Source of the DNA: Bacillota bacterium
GTDB lineage: Bacteria > Bacillota > Clostridia > Acetivibrionales > DTU013
Length of the DNA stretch: 64,000 bases
Direction: 5' to 3'
Assembly (NCBI GenBank): GCA_023412665.1
Contig: JAEZCA010000042.1
Coordinates: 1-64,000, forward strand
Shown here: one piece after another, positions 8,415 to 15,805 of the stretch
How positions within the stretch are numbered: the first letter of the stretch is position 1
Layout of the letters: each line of letters starts with the position of its first letter
Translations under genes and position numbers: made by a program
The notes under the pieces: generated by a model
The model's input: the letters and a program-made list of their open reading frames with translations, nothing else
Told to the model about the DNA's origin: nothing
Database searches by the model: none

Positions 8415-11075
8415 GTGGATATTATAAGTATACAGCCGTACAAGGGCAGGAATATTCATAGTCATAAACCTGTTATCAAGGCTGTTGTGGATCTTGGAAA
8501 TTTATACGATACACCTACAAAGCAAATAGACGGTTTCAATGAACGGCTGCTGAAAATGCTGCCCGGCCTTACGAACCATGTCTGCTCGCTCGGTTACGAA
8601 GGAGGCTTTGTTGACAGGCTCAAGGAAGGAACCTACCTGACGCATGTGACCGAGCATATGGTGCTTGAGCTGCAGGGACTCATGGGGCATGATGTGAACT
8701 ATGGGAAAAGCAGGGTCACTGATAAGCCTTCAGTTTATTATTTAGCCTTCGAATTCAAAAATGAAAAGTTTGCAATAGAGTGTCTGCTGGCATCTGTAGA
8801 AATCATTAATATGCTTGTTTCCGGTGAAACGCCTGATATCGATGCCATTTGCGGACATCTGAGGAGAATGGCTGCAGAATCCGATCTGGGCACTACTACT
8901 GGAGCGATCTATAAGGAGGCGCTCAGGAGAAATATACCTGTGACCTGCCTTGAGCATTCCAGCGTGCTCCAATTGGGCAATGGCAAATACACCAGATATC
9001 TGGAAGCATCCCTGTCTGACAGGTGCGGCTGTGTGGCCGTGGACATAGCAGGCAACAAGCACTTGACAAAGCAAATATTATCCGAGGCCGGAATACCGGT
9101 CCCGAGGGGAGATATTGCCTATACCCTCAGATCAGCTGCTGTCGCGGCGGCAGCTATCGGCTGGCCGGTTGTTGTCAAACCGTTCGATGCCAATCAGGGG
9201 AAGGGAGTTTTCACAAACATCACCAATATAAAAGAGCTTGAACAAGCATTTGCAACTGCTGCCAGATATAGTCATGCCGTATTGGTTGAAAGGCATATAC
9301 CCGGAAAGGATCATCGGCTCCTTGTAGCAGGCGGAAAAATGGTGGCTGCAGCGGAGCGCAGAGCGCCCTTTGTCGTAGGTGACGGTATCAATACGATCAG
9401 ACAGCTGGTTGAGATCGAGAACCGCAATCCTTTAAGGGGTGCAGACCATGAAAAACCGCTCACAATAATAAGGATTGATGACATGTCAAGGCAGGTGCTG
9501 GCTAAAAGCGGCTACAGTGAAGACAGCATACCTGCGCCCGGTGAAATAGTGGCACTTCGCTACAATGGGAATCTAAGTACCGGTGGTACTGCAAGGGACT
9601 GTACTGACGAGGTCCATCCGTATAATGCAGAGCTTGCTGTAAAAGCTGCTCAGCTCATGGAGCTTGACATTGCAGGTATAGATATTACCTGTAATGATAT
9701 ATCAAAGCCGTTGGACGAGGAAAATGGAGCGCTAATTGAAGTTAATGCCGCGCCGGGCCTGAGAATGCATATATACCCGACGGAAGGCACACCGAGAAAT
9801 GTTGCAGGCGATATTCTGGAATACCTTTACCCAAAGGGGAAACCATCCAGCATACCCATTGTATCCGTCACCGGCACAAACGGCAAGACGACAGTCACCA
9901 GAATGATAGCACATACTCTGGGCCTTGATGGTACGGTGGTGGGTATGACAAGCACCAGCGGCATATATATCGGAGGGGAATGTATCCTCAAAGGTGACAA
10001 CACAGGTGTTCTGAGTGCAGTACGTGTACTAAAGGATACAAGGGTAGAAGCAGCCGTGCTGGAAACTGCACGGGGAGGCATCATAAAGCGCGGACTGGGG
10101 TACGACCTTGCCGATGTCGCGGTCATAGTGAACATCAGTGAGGACCACCTTGGTATGGATGGAGTAAACACTCTTGAGGACCTGGCAAAGGTGAAGTCGC
10201 TTGTGGCAGAAGCGGTCAAACCTGACGGTACAGTTGTACTGAATGCAGACGATAAAATGACTCCGTTGATAATGGAGAGAATCAGCTGCAAGCCTTTGCT
10301 GTTTGCGACCAAATATGATAACCTGCTGCTTCAAAGGGCAATCAAGGAAGGAAATAAGGCGGTGTATGTCAAGGATGGCGCTGTATATGCTGCAGCCGAC
10401 GGCAATGAGATTTTTATTGCATGTATAGAAGATATTCCAATAACCTTTGGCGGTAAAGCAGCATGCAACATTGAAAATACACTGGCTGCAGTTTCCTCAT
10501 TATATGCACTTGGTACACCGGTTGCAAGGATAAATGAAGGTGTATTGGGATTTAGACCTGATACATCATCCAACCCTGGCAGGTTCAACCTTTTTGAAAT
10601 GAACGGATTTTCTGTTATGCTCGATTATGGTCACAATATTGCCGGATACAGAGCTGCAATCGAGATCGTTCAGAGCATTAATGCATCATTGTATACCGCT
10701 GTTATAGGTATGCCCGGAGACAGAAAGGACGAGAGCATCAATGAAGTTGGCAGGCTTTGCGGACGGTCGTTTTCAAAGGTGTATATAAAGGAAGATGGGG
10801 ACCTGAGAGGCAGAGATGCGGGTGAGATCGCCGATTTGCTGTACAACGCCGTGATATCCGAAGGAATGGATCAAAATTCAGTAAATGTGATCTATCAGGA
10901 AACGAAGGCACTGGAGGCTGCGATCATGGATGCTGTGCCTGGTGAAATGATAATCATGTTCTATGAGGAATTCGAGCCCGCAGTGGAGGTCATTGAAAGG
11001 TGCCGTAAAGTGCTGGAAGCAAAATCAAAGAATATACATTTTTCATTAAGTGAAAAAGTAAATTCTGCCGGTTAA
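8415..11075 (+). CDS. cphA: Cyanophycin synthetase
   Basis: Polymerises Asp and Arg into multi-L-arginyl-poly-L-aspartate using ATP (886 aa, normal for the family). Three parts are visible: an N-terminal domain (1-160, with HVTEHMVLELQGLMGHD); an ATP-grasp domain (about 215-475, with VVKPFDANQGKGV, VERHIPGKDHRLLVAG and GALIEVNAAPGLRMH), which adds Arg or Asp; and a Mur-ligase-like domain (about 485-880) with P-loop VTGTNGKTT and NISEDHLG. The start is GTG at 8415 behind GGAGG. It is the last gene of the cassette. Cyanophycin serves as a nitrogen and carbon store and is known in some clostridia. Confidence 0.95.
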   Translation: MDIISIQPYKGRNIHSHKPVIKAVVDLGNLYDTPTKQIDGFNERLLKMLPGLTNHVCSLGYEGGFVDRLKEGTYLTHVTEHMVLELQGLMGHDVNYGKSRVTDKPSVYYLAFEFKNEKFAIECLLASVEIINMLVSGETPDIDAICGHLRRMAAESDLGTTTGAIYKEALRRNIPVTCLEHSSVLQLGNGKYTRYLEASLSDRCGCVAVDIAGNKHLTKQILSEAGIPVPRGDIAYTLRSAAVAAAAIGWPVVVKPFDANQGKGVFTNITNIKELEQAFATAARYSHAVLVERHIPGKDHRLLVAGGKMVAAAERRAPFVVGDGINTIRQLVEIENRNPLRGADHEKPLTIIRIDDMSRQVLAKSGYSEDSIPAPGEIVALRYNGNLSTGGTARDCTDEVHPYNAELAVKAAQLMELDIAGIDITCNDISKPLDEENGALIEVNAAPGLRMHIYPTEGTPRNVAGDILEYLYPKGKPSSIPIVSVTGTNGKTTVTRMIAHTLGLDGTVVGMTSTSGIYIGGECILKGDNTGVLSAVRVLKDTRVEAAVLETARGGIIKRGLGYDLADVAVIVNISEDHLGMDGVNTLEDLAKVKSLVAEAVKPDGTVVLNADDKMTPLIMERISCKPLLFATKYDNLLLQRAIKEGNKAVYVKDGAVYAAADGNEIFIACIEDIPITFGGKAACNIENTLAAVSSLYALGTPVARINEGVLGFRPDTSSNPGRFNLFEMNGFSVMLDYGHNIAGYRAAIEIVQSINASLYTAVIGMPGDRKDESINEVGRLCGRSFSKVYIKEDGDLRGRDAGEIADLLYNAVISEGMDQNSVNVIYQETKALEAAIMDAVPGEMIIMFYEEFEPAVEVIERCRKVLEAKSKNIHFSLSEKVNSAG

Positions 11076-11099
11076 TATATACATTTTTTTTGAAATCTC

Positions 11100-11133
11100 T
11101 TGACAAAGGATTGTGAATTGTGTAACATATAAT
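11100..11133 (+). promoter_or_regulatory. Candidate promoter of the nitrogenase-like operon
   Basis: A perfect -35 TTGACA lies at 11100-11105. At 17 bases spacing the -10 reads TAACAT (11123-11128). A perfect TATAAT at 11128-11133 overlaps it but would need 22 bases of spacing. Either way transcription would start near 11135-11140, about 70 bases before the Cys-rich leader peptide. Confidence 0.5.
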
Positions 11134-11205
11134 TCATACTAATCATATATGTAAAATAAAATACAGAATTCAAAGTTATACATTAAATATTGTGAGGTTG
11201 CCGAT

Positions 11206-11325
11206 ATGTTGATTTCAGGCCGAAAGAAAAACGATACGAATGCTATATGTATGTGTTGCCGCATGCGCTGCCATATGTGCAGCGACTGTTGCTGCATTTG
11301 CATTTCGGCTTTTCGAAGGCCCTGA
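11206..11325 (+). CDS. Cysteine-rich leader peptide (39 codons)
   Basis: An ATG at 11206 follows GAGG (11194-11197) by eight bases and opens a 39-codon frame ending in TGA at 11323-11325. Residues 15-32 are packed with sulfur amino acids: nine Cys codons, including CC at 17-18 and CCC at 28-30, plus Met at 16, 20 and 24. This is what a leader peptide sensing Cys supply by ribosome stalling would look like. It lies between a promoter and an intrinsic terminator, upstream of an operon that contains cysteine synthase. A metal- or cluster-binding small protein is the alternative. No family is recognised. Confidence 0.65.
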   Translation: MLISGRKKNDTNAICMCCRMRCHMCSDCCCICISAFRRP

Positions 11326-11394
11326 ACAAACAAAAAGGTTTGAATAGGGCGTTTGGATACCGAATGATCACAAGATCCAAACGCTATTTTTATA
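11318..11394 (+). promoter_or_regulatory. Leader terminator and alternative stem (putative attenuator)
   Basis: GCGTTTGGAT (11349-11358) and ATCCAAACGC (11375-11384) form a perfect 10-bp stem followed by TATTTTTAT, an intrinsic terminator 47 bases before the NifH-like start. GCCCT and CAAAC (11319-11334) can pair with GTTTG and AGGGC (11339-11350), a competing stem that takes two bases of the terminator stem. A third stem, GGCTTT/AAGGCC (11308-11322), overlaps the leader stop codon. Position after a Cys-codon peptide suggests Cys-dependent attenuation; which ribosome position favours read-through cannot be settled by eye. Confidence 0.6.
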
Positions 11395-11440
11395 GCTTAA
11401 AACATACTATACATATATGCATAATGAGGGAGAATGGATT

Positions 11441-12319
11441 ATGGCAAAGAAAATCAAGCAAATCGCAATTTATGGCAAAGGCGGTATTGGAAAATCGACC
11501 ACCACAAGCAACCTTTCCGCCGCACTATCGGTCGCGGGCCACAAGGTAATGCAGTTCGGGTGTGACCCGAAAGCCGACAGTACAAATACTCTTCGGGATG
11601 GTTCCTACATACCGACCGTTCTTGATACGCTCAGAGAGAAAGGCTCTGTGAATGCTCACGATGTTATCTTTCAGGGTTTCAACGGCATTTATTGCGTGGA
11701 GGCAGGCGGCCCCGCTCCGGGAGTGGGATGTGCAGGACGGGGGATCATCACGGCGGTGGAGCTGTTCAAGCAGCAGAAAATCTTCGAAGAACTCGACCTT
11801 GATTATGTTATCTATGACGTTCTGGGAGATGTGGTCTGCGGTGGGTTTGCCGTGCCGATACGCGAGGGCATTGCACAGCACGTATTCACAGTTTCCAGCG
11901 GCGACTTTATGAGCATCTACGCAAGCAATAACCTGTTCAAAGGCATCAAAAAGTACTCCAACAACGGCGGTGCGCTGCTTGGCGGGATAATCGCAAACTC
12001 CATCAATCAGGGCTATTCCCGTGAGATCGTAGATGATTTCGCCGCAAGGACAAAAACACAGATCATGCAGTATGTGCCTCGTTCGATAACTGTCACCCAG
12101 TCGGAGCTCAAGGGAAAAACCACAATAGAATCCGCTCCCGACAGCCAACAAGCACAGGTTTACCATCAGCTTGCCCAGCGGATCATCAACCACGAGGAAA
12201 GCAAGGTGCCGTCACCTCTTGAACTCGACGAACTCCGCCAGTGGGCGGCAGGCTGGAGCGACAAGCTGCTTGAACTGGAGACGGGTGTAGTTACAGGCGG
12301 GGAGAAGTCAGGTATATAG
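11441..12319 (+). CDS. NifH-like iron protein of a nitrogenase-like reductase
   Basis: ATP-dependent electron donor for the NifDK-like partner (292 aa). The P-loop is YGKGGIGKST (11-20). The two cluster-ligand cysteines are at 97 (GVGCAGRG) and 133 (GDVVCGGF), almost the NifH numbering, and R100 matches the Arg of the NifH ADP-ribosylation site. Switch II reads DVLGDV. A homodimer bridging one [4Fe-4S] cluster is expected. An in-frame ATG lies at 11417, but GAGGGAGA at 11426-11433 fits the ATG at 11441. It differs in context from nifH: no nifDK order or nifEN, but cysK and a transporter. ChlL/BchL- and CfbC-type proteins share these motifs, so the operon decides the call. Confidence 0.9.
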   Translation: MAKKIKQIAIYGKGGIGKSTTTSNLSAALSVAGHKVMQFGCDPKADSTNTLRDGSYIPTVLDTLREKGSVNAHDVIFQGFNGIYCVEAGGPAPGVGCAGRGIITAVELFKQQKIFEELDLDYVIYDVLGDVVCGGFAVPIREGIAQHVFTVSSGDFMSIYASNNLFKGIKKYSNNGGALLGGIIANSINQGYSREIVDDFAARTKTQIMQYVPRSITVTQSELKGKTTIESAPDSQQAQVYHQLAQRIINHEESKVPSPLELDELRQWAAGWSDKLLELETGVVTGGEKSGI

Positions 12320-12330
12320 GAGTGACGCTT

Positions 12331-13509
12331 ATGAAATTAGCATTTGCTTCAAATGACGGGGTATATGTCAATCAGCACTTTGGCCACGCACAACGGTTTG
12401 TGATCGCCGAGATAGACGACATCACCCATGTCCGGCGTTATTTTGAAACCCGCGAAAATGATAGTCCTTGCCTGCTTGGCGAACACGATGATGAGAAGTT
12501 CAGCAAGAGTGTCGAACTGGTTGCTGACTGCAAAGCGTTGTTCTGTGTCAAGGCGGGGAATTATGCACATTTCCGGCTTGGCAGCATGGGTGTACAGGTT
12601 CTCGAAAAGCACGGATTTATTGAGGAATTGCTCGATGACTATGTTAAATACCTCAAGAGGTCTGTGTTCGGCGGACATAAACGCAGAGAGGTGATCGACG
12701 ACCATCCGTGTTTCAGCGAGAAGGCACACAATAAGCATGGCAGATTGCATTTGCCTGTTTGCCCGTCATGCAACATACAGTGCCGCTTCTGTACGAGGGC
12801 CAGCAACACCAGTGAAAACCGTCCGGGTGTAGCGGCAGGGCTGATCAAACCGGAGGAAGCGGTTGATATAGTAAAGCGGGCCCTGGAGCTCTGTCCTCAG
12901 ATAACTGTCGTTGGTATTGCCGGACCGGGAGACACACTGGCAACTAATCAGGCTCTCAATACTTTCAAGCTTGTTCACTCAGCCTACCCGGATTTGATCA
13001 TGTGTCTGTCGACAAATGGGCTGAACCTGCCGGGCAAGGCTCAGGAATTGTGGAATGCAGGTGTGAAAACAGTGACGGTCACGGTGAATGCAGTTAAGAC
13101 CGAGGTGCTTAAGAAGGTTGTATCCTGGGTGAAGGATGGACGTGATTTGATTGCCGCTCAGCTGCAAGGGATACGAGAGTGCGCGGATATCGGAATAACC
13201 GTCAAGGTAAATACTGTACTGATTCCTGGTATAAACGATATGCACATGGCCGAGATCGCAAAAGCAGTCAGCGAGGCAGGAGCGAGACGCCACAATATTA
13301 TACCCCTGATACCGCAGAATGAATTTTCCGACTTGCCGCCGCCGACCTGTGAACAAATAGAAAAAGCGAGGCAGGAAGCGGGGCGGTACATCGAGCAGTT
13401 CCGTCATTGCAAACACTGTAGGGCGGACGCCTGCGGCATACCGGGTGTATCGGATGTATCGAAGGAGTTATATCAAAACCGTGAACTTGAAACCTTCAGT
13501 CACGGATAA
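12331..13509 (+). CDS. NifX-NifB fusion: radical SAM cofactor maturase
   Basis: Radical SAM enzyme (392 aa) resembling NifB, which builds the carbide-containing Fe-S core of nitrogenase cofactors. Residues 1-115 are a NifX/NafY-type cofactor-binding domain (NQHFGHAQRFVIAEID). From 125 on comes NifB: DDHPCFSEKAHNKHGRLHLP, radical SAM cysteines C147, C151 and C154 in CNIQCRFC, GIAGPGDTLA, STNGL, and the C-terminal Cys pair HCKHCRADACG. In most NifB fusions the NifX domain is C-terminal; here the order is reversed. The ATG at 12331 follows AGGAG; a GTG at 12322 lies inside that site. It starts just after the NifH-like gene, so co-expression is expected. Confidence 0.88.
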   Translation: MKLAFASNDGVYVNQHFGHAQRFVIAEIDDITHVRRYFETRENDSPCLLGEHDDEKFSKSVELVADCKALFCVKAGNYAHFRLGSMGVQVLEKHGFIEELLDDYVKYLKRSVFGGHKRREVIDDHPCFSEKAHNKHGRLHLPVCPSCNIQCRFCTRASNTSENRPGVAAGLIKPEEAVDIVKRALELCPQITVVGIAGPGDTLATNQALNTFKLVHSAYPDLIMCLSTNGLNLPGKAQELWNAGVKTVTVTVNAVKTEVLKKVVSWVKDGRDLIAAQLQGIRECADIGITVKVNTVLIPGINDMHMAEIAKAVSEAGARRHNIIPLIPQNEFSDLPPPTCEQIEKARQEAGRYIEQFRHCKHCRADACGIPGVSDVSKELYQNRELETFSHG

Positions 13510-13549
13510 GCCGCCCAGCGGCAATCTAATAAATAAGGAGGTCAATACA

Positions 13550-14482
13550 ATGGCGAAATTTGCGAACAGCTTGACTGAGCTTATCGGCAACACACCCCTA
13601 TTGAAACCGCACAATTTTCTTCATACGAAATGCGTTGAAAGTAATATCCTGTTCAAACTGGAATACTTTAACCCTCTGGGCAGTGTCAAAGACCGCATTG
13701 CTTATTCGATGATCAGTGATGCGAAAGAGAAAGGAAGGCTCACCAAAGATACAACTATTATCGAGCCTACAAGCGGCAACACAGGTATCGGCATAGCATT
13801 CGTAGCGGCTGCGCTGGGTTACAGGGTAATACTCACGATGCCCGAAACGATGAGCGTTGAACGCCGTAACCTTGTTAAGGCTTTGGGAGCGGATGTCATT
13901 CTTACCCCCGGTGCAGACGGGATGAGGGGCGCTGTCCGCCGCGCAGAGGAGCTTAATGCTCAGATCCCCAACAGTATTATCCTGCAGCAGTTTGAAAATC
14001 CCTCCAACCCTGCGATTCATTACAAGACGACAGCAGAGGAGATATGGCAGGATACGGATGGCAATATCGACATATTTATAGCTGGCGTCGGCACAGGAGG
14101 AACGGTAACAGGCATCGGCAAGAACCTTAAGGAGAAGAATCCCAAAATAAAAATCATAGCGGTAGAACCCTTCGAGTCGCCTGTATTGTCGGGCGGTCAG
14201 CCGGGATCGCACAGGATCCAGGGCATCGGCGCCGGGTTTGTGCCGCTGGTATATGACACGAGCGTGGTCGATGAAGTATTTACCGTTCGCAGCGACGAAG
14301 CTATTGATACTTCACGTGAGCTGGGACGCTCCGAGGGATTGCTCGTAGGCATATCGAGCGGAGCGGCGGCATTTGCGGCAGTTGCTGCCGGCAAACGTGC
14401 CGGGAACAAGGGAAAGACTATTGTTGCGATACTTCCGGACACAGGCGAGCGTTATCTGTCAACGGTACTGTATCAGTATTAG
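13550..14482 (+). CDS. cysK: Cysteine synthase (O-acetylserine sulfhydrylase family)
   Basis: PLP enzyme (310 aa) that makes cysteine from O-acetylserine and sulfide. The PLP lysine lies in NPLGSVKDRIA (near residue 44), the substrate loop is TSGNTGIGIAF, and the PLP phosphate loop is GVGTGGTVTGIG. The C-terminus has GLLVGISSGAA and LPDTGERYLST. AAGGAGGT at 13535-13542 fits the ATG at 13550; an upstream in-frame start at 13445 overlaps the maturase gene and is unlikely. Placement inside a nitrogenase-like operon, between maturase and catalytic subunits, implies that sulfur released by the reductase is fixed into Cys. Related sulfhydrylases using thiols as substrate look similar. Confidence 0.92.
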   Translation: MAKFANSLTELIGNTPLLKPHNFLHTKCVESNILFKLEYFNPLGSVKDRIAYSMISDAKEKGRLTKDTTIIEPTSGNTGIGIAFVAAALGYRVILTMPETMSVERRNLVKALGADVILTPGADGMRGAVRRAEELNAQIPNSIILQQFENPSNPAIHYKTTAEEIWQDTDGNIDIFIAGVGTGGTVTGIGKNLKEKNPKIKIIAVEPFESPVLSGGQPGSHRIQGIGAGFVPLVYDTSVVDEVFTVRSDEAIDTSRELGRSEGLLVGISSGAAAFAAVAAGKRAGNKGKTIVAILPDTGERYLSTVLYQY

Positions 14483-14493
14483 GAGGAGTGAAA

Positions 14494-15801
14494 ATGTCGG
14501 ATTTCATTGAACGCCCGCGTACGGCCTGCGCTCTTGCGGGTGCATTGTCAACCATCGGCAGTCTGCCGGATGTCATACCGATCATTCATACCGCTCTCGG
14601 CTGCGGCGGCAACCTTGCCAATGCCACGGCGTTTGGGTCGGGATACCTGGGCGGAGGTTATTGTAATGGCAGTCAGGCTCCAAGCACAGGTGTGACCGAA
14701 ACAGAAATCGTTTTTGGAGGCGCGGACAGACTTCATGAGCAGATCCGCAATACTCTCGAGCTCATCGACGGCAAGCTGTACATTGTTGCAACAGGCTGCA
14801 TGACTGAGATGATAGGCGATGACGCAGCAGGTGTGACAAACGAATATCGTGACGAGGGAGAGCCCGTGACAGCAATCAGCACTCCTAGCTTTAAGGGCGA
14901 CAGCTATCATGGTTACGAGATCGTGCTGGACGGTATATTCAATAAGTATCTACCAAAAGCCGCAAGTAAAAATCCAAGATTGGTGAATATCTTCGGGCTT
15001 GTCCCCGGATATGACCCTTTCTTTCGCGGAGACCTTGAAGAAATAGAACGTCTGCTTACTGAGCTGGGGCTTGAAGTCAATACGTTCTTCACGCCGTCAC
15101 AGAGCTTTGAGAATATCACATCCGCACCGTCAGCCTCGCTGAATATCGTGCTTTCCCGGGTGTGGGGCAAGGATTTTGCCGAGAAGTTTGAACAGCGTCA
15201 CGGGACTCCATACTTTACAAGCGATCTGCCGATCGGACCCGAGGCGACGGATAGATTCCTGCGTGACGTCGCCCGGCAGTTTTGTCTGGATGCCGAGCCT
15301 GTCATTGAAAGAGAGAACAGGATATTCTATGGCTATTTTGAGCGAACAGCCGACGCATTTTGCGACCAGGACCTGAAGTTTTATGCCGTGACCGTCACAA
15401 ACTCCAACTATGCTATACCGCTTGCGAAGTTTGTATCAAAGGAGCTGGGATGGATCGTGGTCGATAGTTTTGTGACAGACAAACTGACAGATGAGCAAAA
15501 AGCTGCTCTTTCTGACGATTATCCGCTGCAGTTCAGCACCGGCGTTCAGGAGATCGTCAGAGCTATCAACAAAAATCACTCAAACAGCAGAGGTCAGCGG
15601 TACTTTGATGACATTATGCCGCTTTACATTATCGGCAGTACGCTTGAAAAGAGGACAGCGAACGAGCGGGGCGCAAAGCACCTGTCCGTAAGCTTCCCGG
15701 TATACGACAGGCTCATAGCCGACAAGGGCTATGCAGGGTACCGGGGCGGGCTGCACCTGTTTGAAGATTTAATCGGACAGATCATGTCCGTAAAGGGGTG
15801 A
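14494..15801 (+). CDS. NifK-like subunit of the nitrogenase-like reductase
   Basis: 435 aa, nitrogenase component 1 family. The three cysteines expected of the beta-subunit P-cluster half are at 12 (RTACALAG), 37 (ALGCGGNL, 25 residues on, as in NifK) and 102 (ATGCMTEMIGDD). TGVTETEIVFGG corresponds to the SMTEDAAVFGG segment of NifK, and FGLVPGYDPFFRGDLEEI to its later core. It lacks the long N-terminal extension of true NifK. AGGAGG at 14481-14486 precedes the ATG at 14494; an earlier GTG at 14488 is poorly spaced. The gene ends five bases before the NifD-like gene, so a heterotetramer is likely. Confidence 0.87.
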   Translation: MSDFIERPRTACALAGALSTIGSLPDVIPIIHTALGCGGNLANATAFGSGYLGGGYCNGSQAPSTGVTETEIVFGGADRLHEQIRNTLELIDGKLYIVATGCMTEMIGDDAAGVTNEYRDEGEPVTAISTPSFKGDSYHGYEIVLDGIFNKYLPKAASKNPRLVNIFGLVPGYDPFFRGDLEEIERLLTELGLEVNTFFTPSQSFENITSAPSASLNIVLSRVWGKDFAEKFEQRHGTPYFTSDLPIGPEATDRFLRDVARQFCLDAEPVIERENRIFYGYFERTADAFCDQDLKFYAVTVTNSNYAIPLAKFVSKELGWIVVDSFVTDKLTDEQKAALSDDYPLQFSTGVQEIVRAINKNHSNSRGQRYFDDIMPLYIIGSTLEKRTANERGAKHLSVSFPVYDRLIADKGYAGYRGGLHLFEDLIGQIMSVKG

Positions 15802-15805
15802 GATT

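Noticed and set aside
11076..11440. T-box or SAM riboswitch in the leader of the nitrogenase-like operon
   Set aside because: No TGGxACCGCG antiterminator motif and no SAM-I core; the leader is explained by a Cys-codon peptide and terminator.
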